Shown one piece after another: positions 11,106 through 22,470 of a DNA stretch of 64,000 bases (positions within the stretch are counted from its first letter, which is position 1; every line of letters begins with the position of its first letter). The stretch covers positions 8,449,264 through 8,513,263 of the forward strand of contig CM055754.1 of NCBI GenBank assembly GCA_029465975.1, written 5' to 3'. The notes beneath the pieces are model-generated. The model saw nothing but the letters and a program-made list of their open reading frames with translations, did not search any database and was not told where the DNA came from. The position numbers and the translations under genes were made by a program. This DNA is from Dallia pectoralis. Its lineage: Eukaryota > Chordata > Actinopteri > Esociformes > Umbridae.

Positions 11106-14100
11106 TGCATGTCTGGGCGAGTGGCCCCTTCCTCCAGTGGTGTGACTGGGCGAGTGACCCCTTCCTCCAGTGGTGTGACTGGGCGAGTGGCCCCTTCCTC
11201 CAGTGGCGTGACTGGGCGAGTGGCCCCTTCCTCCAGTGGTGTGACTGGGCGAGTGGCCCCTTCCTCCAGTGGTGTGACTGGGCGAGTGGCCCCTTCCTCC
11301 AGTGGCGTGACTGGGCGAGTGGCCCCTTCCTCCAGTGGTGTGACTGGGCGAGTGGCCCCTTCCTCCAGTGGCGTGTCTGGGCGAGTGGCCCCTTCCTCCA
11401 GTGGCGTGTCTGGGCGAGTGGCCCCTTCCTCCAGTGGCGTGTCTGGGCGAGTGGCCCCTTCCTCCAGAGGTGTGTCTGTGCGAGTGGCCCCTTCCTCCAG
11501 TGGCGTGTCTGGGCGAGTGGCCCCTTCCTCCAGAGGCGTGTCTGGGCGAGTGGCCCCTTCCTCCAGTGGTGTGTCTGGGCGAGTGGCCCCTTCCTCCAGA
11601 GGTGTGTCTGGGCGAGTGGCCCCTTCCTCCAGAGGTGTGTCTGGGCGAGTGGCCCCTTCCTCCAGAGGCGTGTCTGGGCGAGTGGCCCCCTTCCTCCAGT
11701 GGCGTGACTGGGCGAGTGGCCCCTTCCTCCAGTGGCGTGACTGGGCGAGTGGCCCCTTCCTCCAGTGGCGTGTCTGGGCGAGTGGCCCCTTCCTCCAGTG
11801 GCGTGTCTGGGCGAGTGGCCCCTTCCTCCAGTGGCGTGTCTGGGCGAGTGGCCCCTTCCTCCAGTGGCGTGTCTGGGTGAGTGGCCCCTTCCTCCAGTGG
11901 CGTGTCTGGGCGAGTGGCCCCTTCCTCCAGAGGTGTGTCTGGGCGAGTGGCCCCTTCCTCCCAGTGGCCCCTTCCTCCGTGTCTGGGCGAGTGGCCCCTT
12001 CCTCCTCCAGAGGCGTGGCCCCTTCCTCCTGGGTGAGTGGCCCCTTCCTCCAGTGGCGTGTCTGGGCGAGTGGCCCCCTCCTCCTCCAGCCCCTTCCTGG
12101 CGTGTCTGGGCGAGTGGCCCCTTCCTCCAGTGGCGTGTCTGGGCGAGTGGCCCGTGTCTTGGCCCCTCCTCCAGTGGCAGTGGGTGGTCTGGGCGTGTCT
12201 GGGCGAGTGGCCCCTTCCTCCAGTGGCGTGTCTGGGCGAGTGGCCCCTTCCTCCAGTGGTGTGTCTGGGCGAGTGGCCCCTTGGCCCCTCCAGTGGCGTG
12301 TCTGGGTGGAGTGGCCCCTTCCTCCAGTGGTGTGTCTGGGTGAGTGGCCCCTTCCTCCAGTGGCGTGTCTGGGTGAGTGGCCCCTTCCTCCAGTGGCGTG
12401 TCTGGGTGAGTGGCCCCTTCCTCCAGTGGCGTGTCTGGGCGAGTGGCCCCTTCCTCCAGTGGCGTGTCTGGGCGAGTGGCCCCTTCCTCCAGTGGTGTGT
12501 CTGGGCGAGTGGCCCCTTCCTCCAGTGGCGTGTCTGTGGCCCCTTCCTCCGAGTGGTCTGGGTGGGAGTGGCCCCTTCCTCCAGAGGTGTGTCTGGGTGA
12601 GTGGCCCCTTCCTCCAGTGGCGTGTCTGGGCGAGTGGCCCCTTCCTCCAGTGGCGTGTCTGGGCGAGTGGCCCCTTCCTCCAGTGGCCCCTTCCTCCAGT
12701 GGCGTGTCTGTGGCCCCTTCCTCCAGAGTGGCCCCTTCCTCCAGAGGTGGTCTGGGCCCCTTCCTCCAGAGGCGTGTCTGGGTGAGTGGCCCCTTCCTCC
12801 AGAGGCGTGTCTGGGCGAGTGGCCCCTTCCTCCCCTTGGCCCCTCCTCCAGTGGCGTGTCTGGGCGAGTGGCCCCTTCCTCCAGTGGCGTGTCTGGGCGA
12901 GTGGCCCCTTCCTCCAGAGGCGTGTCTGGGCGAGTGGCCCCTTCCTCCAGTGGCGTGTCTGGGCGAGTGGCCCCTTCCTCCAGAGGTGTGTCTGGGCGAG
13001 TGGCCCCTTCCTCCAGAGGCGTGTCTGGGTGAGTGGCCCCTTCCTCCAGTGGCGTGTCTGGGCGAGTGGCCCCTTCCTCCAGTGGCGTGTCTGGGCGAGT
13101 GGCCCCTTCCTCCAGTGGCGTGTCTGGGCGAGTGGTCCCTTCCTCCAGAGGTGTGTCTGGGCGAGTGGCCCCTTCCTCCAGAGGCGTGTCTGGGTGAGTG
13201 GCCCCTTCCTCCAGAGGCGTGTCTGGGCGAGTGGCCCCTTCCTCCAGTGGCGTGTCTGGGCGAGTGGCCCCTTCCTCCAGAGGCGTGTCTGGGCGAGTGG
13301 CCCCTTCCTCCAGTGGCGTGTCTGGGCGAGTGGCCCCTTCCTCCAGTGGCGTGTCTGGGCGAGTGGCCCCTTCCTCCAGTGGCGTGTCTGGGCGAGTGGC
13401 CCCTTCCTCCAGTGGTGTGTCTGGGCGAGTGGCCCCTTCCTCCAGTGGCGTGTCTGGGCGAGTGGCCCCTTCCTCCAGTGGTGTGTCTGGGTGAGTGGCC
13501 CCTTCCTCCAGAGGTGTGTCTGGGCGAGTGGCCCCTTCCTCCAGTGGCGTGTCTGGGCGAGTGGCCCCTTCCTCCAGAGGTGTGTCTGGGCGAGTGGCCC
13601 CTTCCTCCAGTGGCGTGTCTGGGCGAGTGGCCCCTTCCTCCAGAGGCGTGTCTGGGCGAGTGGCCCCTTCCTCCAGTGGTGTGTCTGGGCGAGTGGCCCC
13701 TTCCTCCAGAGGCGTGTCTGGGTGAGTGGCCCCTTCCTCCAGAGGTGTGTCTGGGCGAGTGGCCCCTTCCTCCAGAGGCGTGTCTGGGCGAGTGGCCCCT
13801 TCCTCCAGTGGCGTGACTGGGCGAGTGGCCCCTTCCTCCAGTGGCGTGACTGGGCGAGTGGCCCCTTCCTCCAGTGGCGTGTCTGGGCGAGTGGCCCCTT
13901 CCTCCAGAGGTGTGTCTGGGCGAGTGGCCCCTTCCTCCAGAGGCGTGTCTGGGTGAGTGGCCCCTTCCTCCAGAGGCGTGTCTGGGCGAGTGGCCCCTTC
14001 CTTCAGTGGCGTGTCTGGGCGAGTGGCCCCTTCCTCCAGAGGCGTGTCTGGGCGAGTGGCCCCTTCCTCCAGTGGCGTGTCTGGGTGAGTGGCCCCTTCC

Positions 14101-17100
14101 TCCAGTGGCGTGTCTGGGCGAGTGGCCCCTTCCTCCAGTGGCGTGTCTGGGCGAGTGGCCCCTTCCTCCAGTGGTGTGTCTGGGCGAGTGGCCCCTTCCT
14201 CCAGTGGCGTGTCTGGGTGAGTGGCCCCTTCCTCCAGTGGCGTGTCTGGGTGAGTGGCCCCTTCCTCCAGTGGCGTGTCTGGGTGAGTGGCCCCTTCCTC
14301 CAGTGGCGTGTCTGGGCGAGTGGCCCCTTCCTCCAGTGGTGTGTCTGGGTGAGTGGCCCCTTCCTCCAGTGGCGTGTCTGGGTGAGTGGCCCCTTCCTCC
14401 AGTGGCGTGTCTGGGCGAGTGGCCCCTTCCTCCAGAGGCGTGTCTGGGCGAGTGGCCCCTTCCTCCAGTGGTGTGTCTGGGCGAGTGGCCCCTTCCTCCA
14501 GTGGTGTGACTGGGCGAGTGGCCCCTTCCTCCAGTGGCGTGTCTGGGCGAGTGGCCCCTTCCTCCAGAGGCGTGTCTGGGTGAGTGGCCCCTTCCTCCAG
14601 AGGTGTGTCTGGGTGAGTGGCCCCTTCCTCCAGTGGCGTGTCTGGGTGAGTGGCCCCTTCCTCCAGTGGCGTGTCTGGGTGAGTGGCCCCTTCCTCCAGT
14701 GGCGTGTCTGGGCGAGTGGCCCCTTCCTCCAGTGGTGTGTCTGGGTGAGTGGCCCCTTCCTCCAGAGGCGTGTCTGGGCGAGTGGCCCCTTCCTCCAGTG
14801 GTGTGTCTGGGCGAGTGGCCCCTTCCTCCAGTGGTGTGTCTGGGCGAGTGGCCCCTTCCTCCAGTGGCGTGTCTGGGCGAGTGGCCCCTTCCTCCAGTGG
14901 CGTGTCTGGGTGAGTGGCCCCTTCCTCCAGTGGCGTGTCTGGGTGAGTGGCCCCTTCCTCCAGTGGCGTGTCTGAGTGAGTGGCCCCTTCCTCCAGTGGC
15001 GTGTCTGGGCGAGTGGCCCCTTCCTCCAGAGGCGTGTCTGGGCGAGTGGCCCCTTCCTCCAGTGGTGTGACTGGGCGAGTGGCCCCTTCCTCCAGTGGCG
15101 TGTCTGGGCGAGTGGCCCCTTCCTCCAGAGGCGTGTCTGGGTGAGTGGCCCCTTCCTCCAGAGGTGTGTCTGGGTGAGTGGCCCCTTCCTCCAGTGGCGT
15201 GTCTCGGCGAGTGGCCCCTTCCTCCAGTGGCGTGTCTGGGCGAGTGGCCCCTTCCTCCAGTGGCGTGTCTGGGCGAGTGGCCCCTTCCTCCAGTGGCGTG
15301 TCTGGGCGAGTGGTCCCTTCCTCCAGAGGTGTGTCTGGGCGAGTGGCCCCTTCCTCCAGAGGCGTGTCTGGGTGAGTGGCCCCTTCCTCCAGAGGCGTGT
15401 CTGGGCGAGTGGCCCCTTCCTCCAGTGGCGTGTCTGGGCGAGTGGCCCCTTCCTCCAGTGGCGTGTCTGGGCGAGTGGCCCCTTCCTCCAGAGGCGTGTC
15501 TGGGCGAGTGGCCCCTTCCTCCAGTGGTGTGTCTGGGCGAGTGGCCCCTTCCTCCAGAGGTGTGTCTGGGCGAGTGGCCCCTTCCTCCAGAGGTGTGTCT
15601 GGGCGAGTGGCCCCTTCCTCCAGAGGCGTGTCTGGGCGAGTGGCCCCTTCCTCCAGTGGCGTGACTGGGCGAGTGGCCCCTTCCTCCAGTGGCGTGACTG
15701 GGCGAGTGGCCCCTTCCTCCAGTGGCGTGTCTGGGCGAGTGGCCCCTTCCTCCAGTGGCGTGTCTGGGCGAGTGGCCCCTTCCTCCAGTGGCGTGTCTGG
15801 GCGAGTGGCCCCTTCCTCCAGTGGCGTGTCTGGGCGAGTGGTCCCTTCCTCCAGAGGTGTGTCTGGGCGAGTGGCCCCTTCCTCCAGAGGCGTGTCTGGG
15901 TGAGTGGCCCCTTCCTCCAGAGGCGTGTCTGGGCGAGTGGCCCCTTCCTCCAGTGGCGTGTCTGGGCGAGTGGCCCCTTCCTCCAGAGGCGTGTCTGGGC
16001 GAGTGGCCCCTTCCTCCAGTGGCGTGACTGGGCGAGTGGCCCCTTCCTCCAGTGGCGTGACTGGGCGAGTGGCCCCTTCCTCCAGTGGCGTGTCTGGGCG
16101 AGTGGCCCCTTCCTCCAGAGGTGTGTCTGGGCGAGTGGCCCCTTCCTCCAGAGGCGTGTCTGGGTGAGTGGCCCCTTCCTCCAGAGGCGTGTCTGGGCGA
16201 GTGGCCCCTTCCTCCAGTGGCGTGTCTGGGCGAGTGGCCCCTTCCTCCAGAGGCGTGTCTGGGCGAGTGGCCCCTTCCTCCAGTGGCGTGTCTGGGCGAG
16301 TGGCCCCTTCCTCCAGTGGCGTGTCTGGGCGAGTGGCCCCTTCCTCCAGTGGCGTGTCTGGGCGAGTGGCCCCTTCCTCCAGTGGTGTGTCTGGGCGAGT
16401 GGCCCCTTCCTCCAGTGGCGTGTCTGGGCGAGTGGCCCCTTCCTCCAGTGGCGTGTCTGGGTGAGTGGCCCCTTCCTCCAGTGGCGTGTCTGGGTGAGTG
16501 GCCCCTTCCTCCAGTGGCGTGTCTGGGCGAGTGGCCCCTTCCTCCAGTGGTGTGTCTGGGTGAGTGGCCCCTTCCTCCAGAGGCGTGTCTGGGCGAGTGG
16601 CCCCTTCCTCCAGTGGTGTGTCTGGGCGAGTGGCCCCTTCCTCCAGTGGTGTGTCTGGGCGAGTGGCCCCTTCCTCCAGTGGCGTGTCTGGGCGAGTGGC
16701 CCCTTCCTCCAGTGGCGTGTCTGGGTGAGTGGCCCCTTCCTCCAGTGGCGTGTCTGGGTGAGTGGCCCCTTCCTCCAGTGGCGTGTCTGGGTGAGTGGCC
16801 CCTTCCTCCAGTGGCGTGTCTGGGCGAGTGGCCCCTTCCTCCAGAGGCGTGTCTGGGCGAGTGGCCCCTTCCTCCAGTGGTGTGACTGGGCGAGTGGCCC
16901 CTTCCTCCAGTGGCGTGTCTGGGCGAGTGGCCCCTTCCTCCAGTGGCGTGTCTGGGCGAGTGGCCCCTTCCTCCAGTGGCGTGTCTGGGCGAGTGGCCCC
17001 TTCCTCCAGAGGCGTGTCTGGGCGAGTGGCCCCTTCCTCCAGTGGCGTGTCTGGGCGAGTGGCCCCTTCCTCCAGTGGCGTGTCTGGGCGAGTGGCCCCT

Positions 17101-17491
17101 TCCTCCAGTGGTGTGTCTGGGTGAGTGGCCCCTTCCTCCAGAGGTGTGTCTGGGCGAGTGGCCCCTTCCTCCAGTGGTGTGTCTGGGTGAGTGGCCCCTT
17201 CCTCCAGAGGTGTGTCTGGGTGAGTGGCCCCTTCCTCCAGTGGTGTGTCTGGGTGAGTGGCCCCTTCCTCCAGAGGTGTGTCTGGGTGAGTGGCCCCTTC
17301 CTCCAGAGGTGTGTCTGGGTGAGTGGCCCCTTCCTCCAGTGGTGTGTCTGGGTGAGTGGCCCCTTCCTCCAGAGGTGTGTCTGGGTGAGTGGCCCCTTCC
17401 TCCAGAGGTGTGTCTGGGTGAGTGGCCCCTTCCTCCAGAGGTGTGTCTGGGTGAGTGGCCCCTTCCTCCAGAGGTGTGTCTGGGTGAGTGG
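11106..17491. repeat. Minisatellite, 33-bp unit, about 190 copies
   Basis: A 6.4 kb tandem array whose unit contains GAGTGGCCCCTTCCTCC followed by AGTGGCGTGTCTGGGC. Variants include AGTGG/AGAGG, GGCGTG/GGTGTG, GTGTCTGG/GTGACTGG and GGGCGAG/GGGTGAG, many of them CpG-to-TpG changes. Positions 11690-12840 are disordered, with truncated and scrambled units. Elsewhere the period is exact. Higher-order duplications are visible: marked variants recur at spacings that are whole multiples of 33 bp. Since 33 is divisible by three, up to 939 (plus) and 1256 (minus) codons stay open with an 11-residue period. There is no start context, splice structure or known domain, so I treat these frames as by-products. 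Confidence 0.97.
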
Positions 17492-17499
17492 TCCCTCTC

Positions 17500-17648
17500 C
17501 CATCTGCCGGTCTCTCCTATGCTGGTCTCTGCTTTTCTGTCCTCCCCTCTGCCAGTCTCTCCTATGCCGGTCTCTCCTTTGCCGGCCTTTTCTTTGCCGG
17601 TCTCTTCTATGCCAGCCTCCCCTCTGTCGGTCTCCCTTTCGCCGGTCA
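17500..17648. repeat. Degenerate 15-bp tandem repeat
   Basis: Directly after the 33-bp array, about nine diverged copies of a 15-bp unit like CTCCTATGCCGGTCT follow one another, with substitutions such as CTCCTTTGCCGGTCT and CTTCTATGCCAGCCT. The composition differs from the 33-bp unit, so it is a separate array or an older flank of the same locus. Confidence 0.75.
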
Positions 17649-17893
17649 GATGGGGGAGAAGTCGCCTCCGTGGTGGAAAACTTTTCTGAGGAGACCCCTT
17701 GCAGAACCACCTCTTCGGACATTTTTTTCTTAATTATGCCTGGCCTGTCTGGCAGCCATGCCTTAATCACCAAATCCCCTAACGTGATACTTTAATTAAA
17801 CCCAAATGTTAAACAGCTGTAACTGAAATAAAACCAACGTGCTCCAACACCTTCCGAGCCCACTAGATGACTATGGTGGACTAGGAATTGTGA

Positions 17894-18696
17894 GAGTTAC
17901 AGACAGACAAATCTAAGTTTGCGGTATTTGGATCGCAAAGAAGAACATTTTTGAGCGCAGCCAAATGAAAAGATGCTGGAGAAGTGCTTGACACATCGTG
18001 AATGTGATGGTTTGAGGGTGCTTTGGTGGTGGTACGGTGGGCGATTCGTATGGAGTTAATGGTATCTTCATGAAGGCAGGCTATTTTACAACACCATGTC
18101 ATACTCTGTGGACGCCGTTTCACGGGAGTCCATTTTCTCCAGCAACAGAACAAGCAACAAAGAATGACAATCTGAACATTCTTACTACACATTGGTAATT
18201 ACAATACAACATTTAAGTTTTTTTTGGCTTACCTAGGGAAGATTAACAGTGAAAAAATGACACACCTGCAGAGCCATAAACTATGCAGAACTATTCAGGG
18301 AAGAAGCAGTCAGATGGTATTTTGTCAATAATGGAGTGGCCAGCACAGCCACTGGATCCTAGGCTTATTGGGCTTTTGTGGGAGCAGCTTGACCGCATGG
18401 TCTGCCAGAAGAACCAACAAGACAATCCAACTTGTGGAAGGTGCTTCTGGATGCATAGGGTGGAATTTTCTCAACAATTTGACACCTATAGAATGTAAAA
18501 GGTCTTCGAGGCTTGTATTTGCAACCAATGGAGGTGTCATTAACAGAAGCGAAGTTAAAAGTATTAAATTATTATTCATAATTAAAAATCCGTATTTCTA
18601 ATGTTGTGAATTTCTTCGGCTATGTTTACGATTCAGACTTGTTTCATGTATGTGTTCATGGAAAACAGAACATTTGTGTGTGTGAACAGTCGTGTA
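17894..18696 (+). mobile_element. Tc1-like transposon (second family), 3' half
   Basis: A decayed copy of a Tc1-like family common in salmonid-type fish. It begins within the catalytic region (ACAGACAAATCTAAGTTTGC, matching the TDKSKF segment) and continues through the C terminus (ATGGAGTGGCCAGCACAGCC, corresponding to a MEWPAQ motif). It ends in the 3' untranslated region (TTCATGGAAAACAGAACATT) and a weakened terminal repeat finishing at the TA at 18695. The 5' half and left inverted repeat are missing. Stops and frameshifts interrupt the coding region. The element at 32236-32896 is the complementary N-terminal half of the same family in inverse orientation. Confidence 0.85.
18283..18498 (+). 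pseudogene. Tc1-like transposase C-terminal remnant
   Basis: A 71-codon open frame within the 17.9-18.7 kb element. It contains GKKQSDGILSIMEWPAQPLD followed by LLWEQLDRMV, which matches the region around the last catalytic acidic residue of Tc1-like transposases (the MEWPAQSPDLNPIELLWEQLD-type segment). The expected NPIE stretch has become PRLIG, so the catalytic glutamate is not recognisable. It is a dead fragment. Confidence 0.75.
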
Positions 18697-20283
18697 TGTC
18701 ATGCAAAATGATGAAATGAAAGAAAACAAAAAAGTAATCATTGCAACAGCGAGAAAAAGAAAGTGAAATGAAAATGGACAAGGCAGCAAATATGTCTTTA
18801 TAAGTTAATAATTAACTAATGAATTAAAACACATTCATTGACATTGCTAGATCAATAACATTGTACAAACAAAAATCTGTGAAAGTATAATCTTTAAATA
18901 TTGTAGCCGAACGTGTCGTTAACGCAGTTTTTTAAGTATAAAAACGGTTGCTGGCAATGTCTTATTCTGAGAGTAACCTTCCCTACGTTCAGTAAATTAT
19001 TCCTTTGCATTTCTGTGAAACATCTAGGAATTAAGCATCTGTATAACCTATTTTCAGTTCACTAGGAGTCTTAGTGTGATACACTGTCTTAATTTCCTTT
19101 TTTCAGGTCTCTGGCTGCGAGGGTGCAGATTGCGGGTAAATGGGATCCGTTTCTATGTGCCAGAATCCACTATGGAAGGGCAGAGTCTCTAGGAAATCTA
19201 CTCTTTCTTTAAAAAAAATTTCATGGGAGAGATAGGAGATTGGCACCACAAAGAGCGGAAAATAGCAAGGGCTGCTACGCATTGTCAGACAAGATTTGGA
19301 CTGAGACACTGAGTTCTGTTCTGCCAAGTGTCGGCCCCTGAAAGGGAGATGGAAGGTGTAAAAATTGTGATTTTTCCTCTTCCCCTGGATATGTGCGGTA
19401 CATAGCCCCAACATGCATGCCTGGTACTTCTGCTCATAATGTCATAATTATTCATTATCTGCAAAAGGAAAACTCCCATTTTTACTCATGTTTTGTGGGG
19501 GACACAACCAACTATATCGCGCTGCGTCTGGTGCCCAAATCAAAAGTTGCATCGGTGGCAACGGCATTTATTAAAAGTGTGTAGGGCCCGGTCAAGAAGA
19601 GGGCCCGGTCACGAGATTTAAGTCTCTGGAACGCTCTGCATTCCCATAACTCCCAATAGTTCTACGTTTAGAAATCCTATTTATTCCCTCTCCTGTCTGA
19701 CAAAGGTTTTATATATTTAATGCAGGTTTGCTCCGAAGCCACATAATAGGATCAGGAATAATTTCAACAAATTTACAAAAACAAATCACATGGCAAGGCT
19801 TAGAACTTGCTAATAATTTCTACATAGCTGATAGATCAAAGGGTAGCTCCGGACTACAGAGCTGGCCAGTAGGTTGACCCCGGTCAGGCATTTTTTATGA
19901 AAGGGTTAATCTTCTCAAAGCTGACTATTCAGGAGCAGGCGGTGTGACCAAATGAAGAATTCAGGTCTGGGATAAGGAGGTGAATGGTGATCTTGAAGGT
20001 GGTGGGGTGACAGTGAGGAAGCCCTGAGTTAAATCTCTGTGACGCATCTCCCCATGGTCCGCGCAGAAATGTTCACACTCCTCCGTAGCTCCACAGAAAA
20101 ACAGAGAAAGACTCGAGTGAGCGGTGAAAAAGAAGGAAAGCTATTTGGAAACCGAAAAGAGCGAGCAAGCTCAAGGCCGCTTCGTGAAAGATTACTCACA
20201 AACCTGCAGCATTGCCGGAAAACAGTTGTCAGCAGCAAGAACAACAGCTAGAAACTTTTTTTAACCTTGAACACTGCCCCTCT

Positions 20284-20310
20284 CACGCACACACACGCAC
20301 ACACAAACAC
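20284..20310. repeat. Short CA-rich microsatellite
   Basis: CACGCACACACACGCACACA and continuation; imperfect (CA)n interrupted by CG and AA. Confidence 0.85.
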
Positions 20311-20440
20311 AAGTCTCTATCATTAAGGCCAATTTCTCCCCGAAAGTATTTGAAAGCAGAAAACTTTGTGCTACCGTAAGCACAGAGCACATGCTCTCTT
20401 GTGTGAGTGATTACACTTTAATATTGTCCAAAGAAGAGTG

Positions 20441-20473
20441 ACACACAGAGAGAGAGAGAGAGAGACACACAGA
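20441..20473. repeat. Compound (CA)(GA)n microsatellite
   Basis: ACACACAG, then about nine GA units, then ACACACAG. The symmetric arrangement is a simple compound repeat. Confidence 0.9.
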
Positions 20474-20479
20474 AAAAAA

Positions 20480-20720
20480 TAAAATATGCCTTTATAAATG
20501 TATTAGGCTTGACTGGTTAAGTGGGTTTGGAAATCTTATTGTGACAGCATGAAAATGGGCCTGGCAGTAATTAGGAACAAATGAAATTGCTTATCACTTA
20601 GCGAGATACCGCGGCAACCATTTGCTCACAGGGATTAATCAGGGAGGCTATTGACATTACATTGTTCCACAATTATCATTCATACGCTTTATGGTAATTG
20701 GGAATTTTTCACACAGAGGA
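20480..20720. promoter_or_regulatory. Candidate conserved noncoding element
   Basis: A repeat-free block dense in short transcription-factor-like words: CAGTAATTAGGAAC (homeodomain core TAATTA), GGGATTAATC (containing GGATTA, an OTX/PITX-type core) and ACATTGTTCCACAAT (SOX-type ACAAT/ATTGT pair). Such dense clustering in unique sequence is typical of vertebrate developmental enhancers. This is inference only, and no target gene is visible in the window. Confidence 0.25.
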
Positions 20721-22079
20721 ATTAAGGTGTCTGCGGAATGTTCAGGCGGCATGATGAGCACGTCCCGAATAGAATCGTTAATCAAATCCCCTCCGAATTT
20801 GTTTCCGCGACTGGTGATCTCGTAACACTGACTCAATTTAAACACGTTCTTTTCCTAATACGAAGAACATGCTATGTTGACATTCGCTTTACTTTAAAGC
20901 GCAGTGGTACGATGTGGAATGAAATTGTCAAGCGTTCGCATGTGTTCGTGGTTTAAAACAATCTCAAATCAGGAAATAAGAATGTTTTATCTCGCAGAAT
21001 ACGGACATGGAACCTTCAGGTCTTTTTTGCTATCTAAGGTACGGGTGAATGCTAGAGGCGTCAAATGTTAAACTATTTTCATTCAAGTGACATCAGTCTT
21101 CAAGTGACATCAGTAGATGAACCTGTACCATGTAAATATTAACCATCAATAAGAAATCAACGATACACAGGCTACCATGATGCATTGTCGTAATGTCAGT
21201 TACTAATGTAGCAAGTAGCCAAGACGTCCAGCACTACAAGTAGTTAACCTCTTTCCTTGGTGGAATATTTTCATAGCTGTAGCATTCGTACGCGGAAAAC
21301 AGCGTATCTGGTCTCTGGCAGCCTGCGGGCTCAATAAAGCCAGACTTTACCTAACACCTCCATAAACCTCTATAAACGTGTTAGGCAAAGTCCAGCAGGA
21401 TGTAATTGCGGCTAATATGTTTACCGACTGGGGATCCATTGATCTCTACACAACACGCTCAGTTCATGTCAGGGGGGGGGGTCACCGTGGATTCTGTGTC
21501 CAACGATACCGCTCTCCTCCAGAGCAACGCGCGCAATCACCGCAGCCCTCGGAAGTATTGGAGCGAAACTTAATGAGGTAATTAGCGAAAGGCCGGGGCT
21601 GAACCTAAAAGGCTAATACCTGCGACCTCTTGATCCCAGATTCCTGACTTGTCTCTGGAGAAGGCACGGGAAGGCGGGCTTCAGAAGCTGACATCCTCCC
21701 TCCTTCCCACCGACCCTCATCACCGTCGCCGCCGCTACCAAACACCCCAGAGGCCAGCCAATTTGCACCCGCTTCCCGAGAACCTGTGATATCGCGCTTA
21801 GAGACGCTGACACGCAATCGGGACCCAAACTCAGTCTCGGTTTTCAATTACTTGTATAATAGAGTAACAGGCACACTTCCCCCCTGCTCTCCTCAGGAAT
21901 GGGTTTGAGCTCAACGACGTATTAACTTACCCAAGTGGGCTATTTTACCTGTTTACTTAAAAGGGAAGTTATAGGGAATTGAGAGAGGCAGTGAGAAAGG
22001 GACAAGAAAAGGACAAGAAACAGTAGACACAGAGCATGTTGATATTTCTTCCTGATATCAGGTTACGCTGACTAGAGGC

Positions 22080-22410
22080 TTCATTAATCACAGTCCAGGC
22101 GGCGTCTGGTTGTTAGTAGCTGGCCACTAACTGCATCGGGCCCAATTAGGAAGCATGCAGAGACAATAGTTCTGCCTCCACACCGGGAACAGAGTTGCCA
22201 TCACCTCCCTGTCATTACAGGGAGAAAAGGGAAAAACTAACCCCAGCAGCTTCCCCCAGCTCTCCCTGCATTGATCCGAGGCTTTTGTGGCGTCCCGGGA
22301 GCGTGGCAGACAATTACAGATATTATTACATCTGCATTGATTTCTTTTAAAGGGGAGCAGAGTGTCTCCAAGCAATTAAAAAAAATTACAGTTCGGAAGT
22401 GAGCCAATTA
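22080..22410. promoter_or_regulatory. Candidate conserved noncoding element
   Basis: A unique block with repeated homeodomain-like cores: CATTAATCAC (22082), CCAATTAGG (22142), GACAATTACAG (22309), AGCAATTAAAAAAAATTAC (near 22371) and GCCAATTAAACTGG (22403). It also has CATTGATTTCTTT. It ends abruptly at a GC-rich, G-run segment. The clustering suggests regulatory function but proves nothing without cross-species alignment. Confidence 0.28.
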
Positions 22411-22450
22411 AACTGGCCCCGGGCCCCGGGGGGCGGCAGCGGTGGTTGTC

Positions 22451-22470
22451 GGGGAGGGGGGGGCGGGGGG
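22451..22470 (+). other. G-run, possible G-quadruplex
   Basis: Runs of four, eight and six G separated by single A and C residues, following another GC-rich palindromic stretch (CCCCGGGCCCCGGGG near 22418). The plus strand could fold into a G-quadruplex. No function is implied. Confidence 0.5.

Noticed and set aside
11106..17491. Centromeric or telomeric satellite
   Set aside because: The 33-bp array is a bounded 6.4 kb block in a transposon-bearing interval, with no telomere motif and no larger satellite context. It fits an interstitial minisatellite.
11082..17795. Open frames of up to 939 (plus) and 1256 (minus) codons over the 33-bp array
   Set aside because: The unit is a multiple of three, so any stop-free frame stays open. 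Several frames are open at once on both strands, which is not expected of a real repeat protein. Without transcript evidence I do not call a gene.
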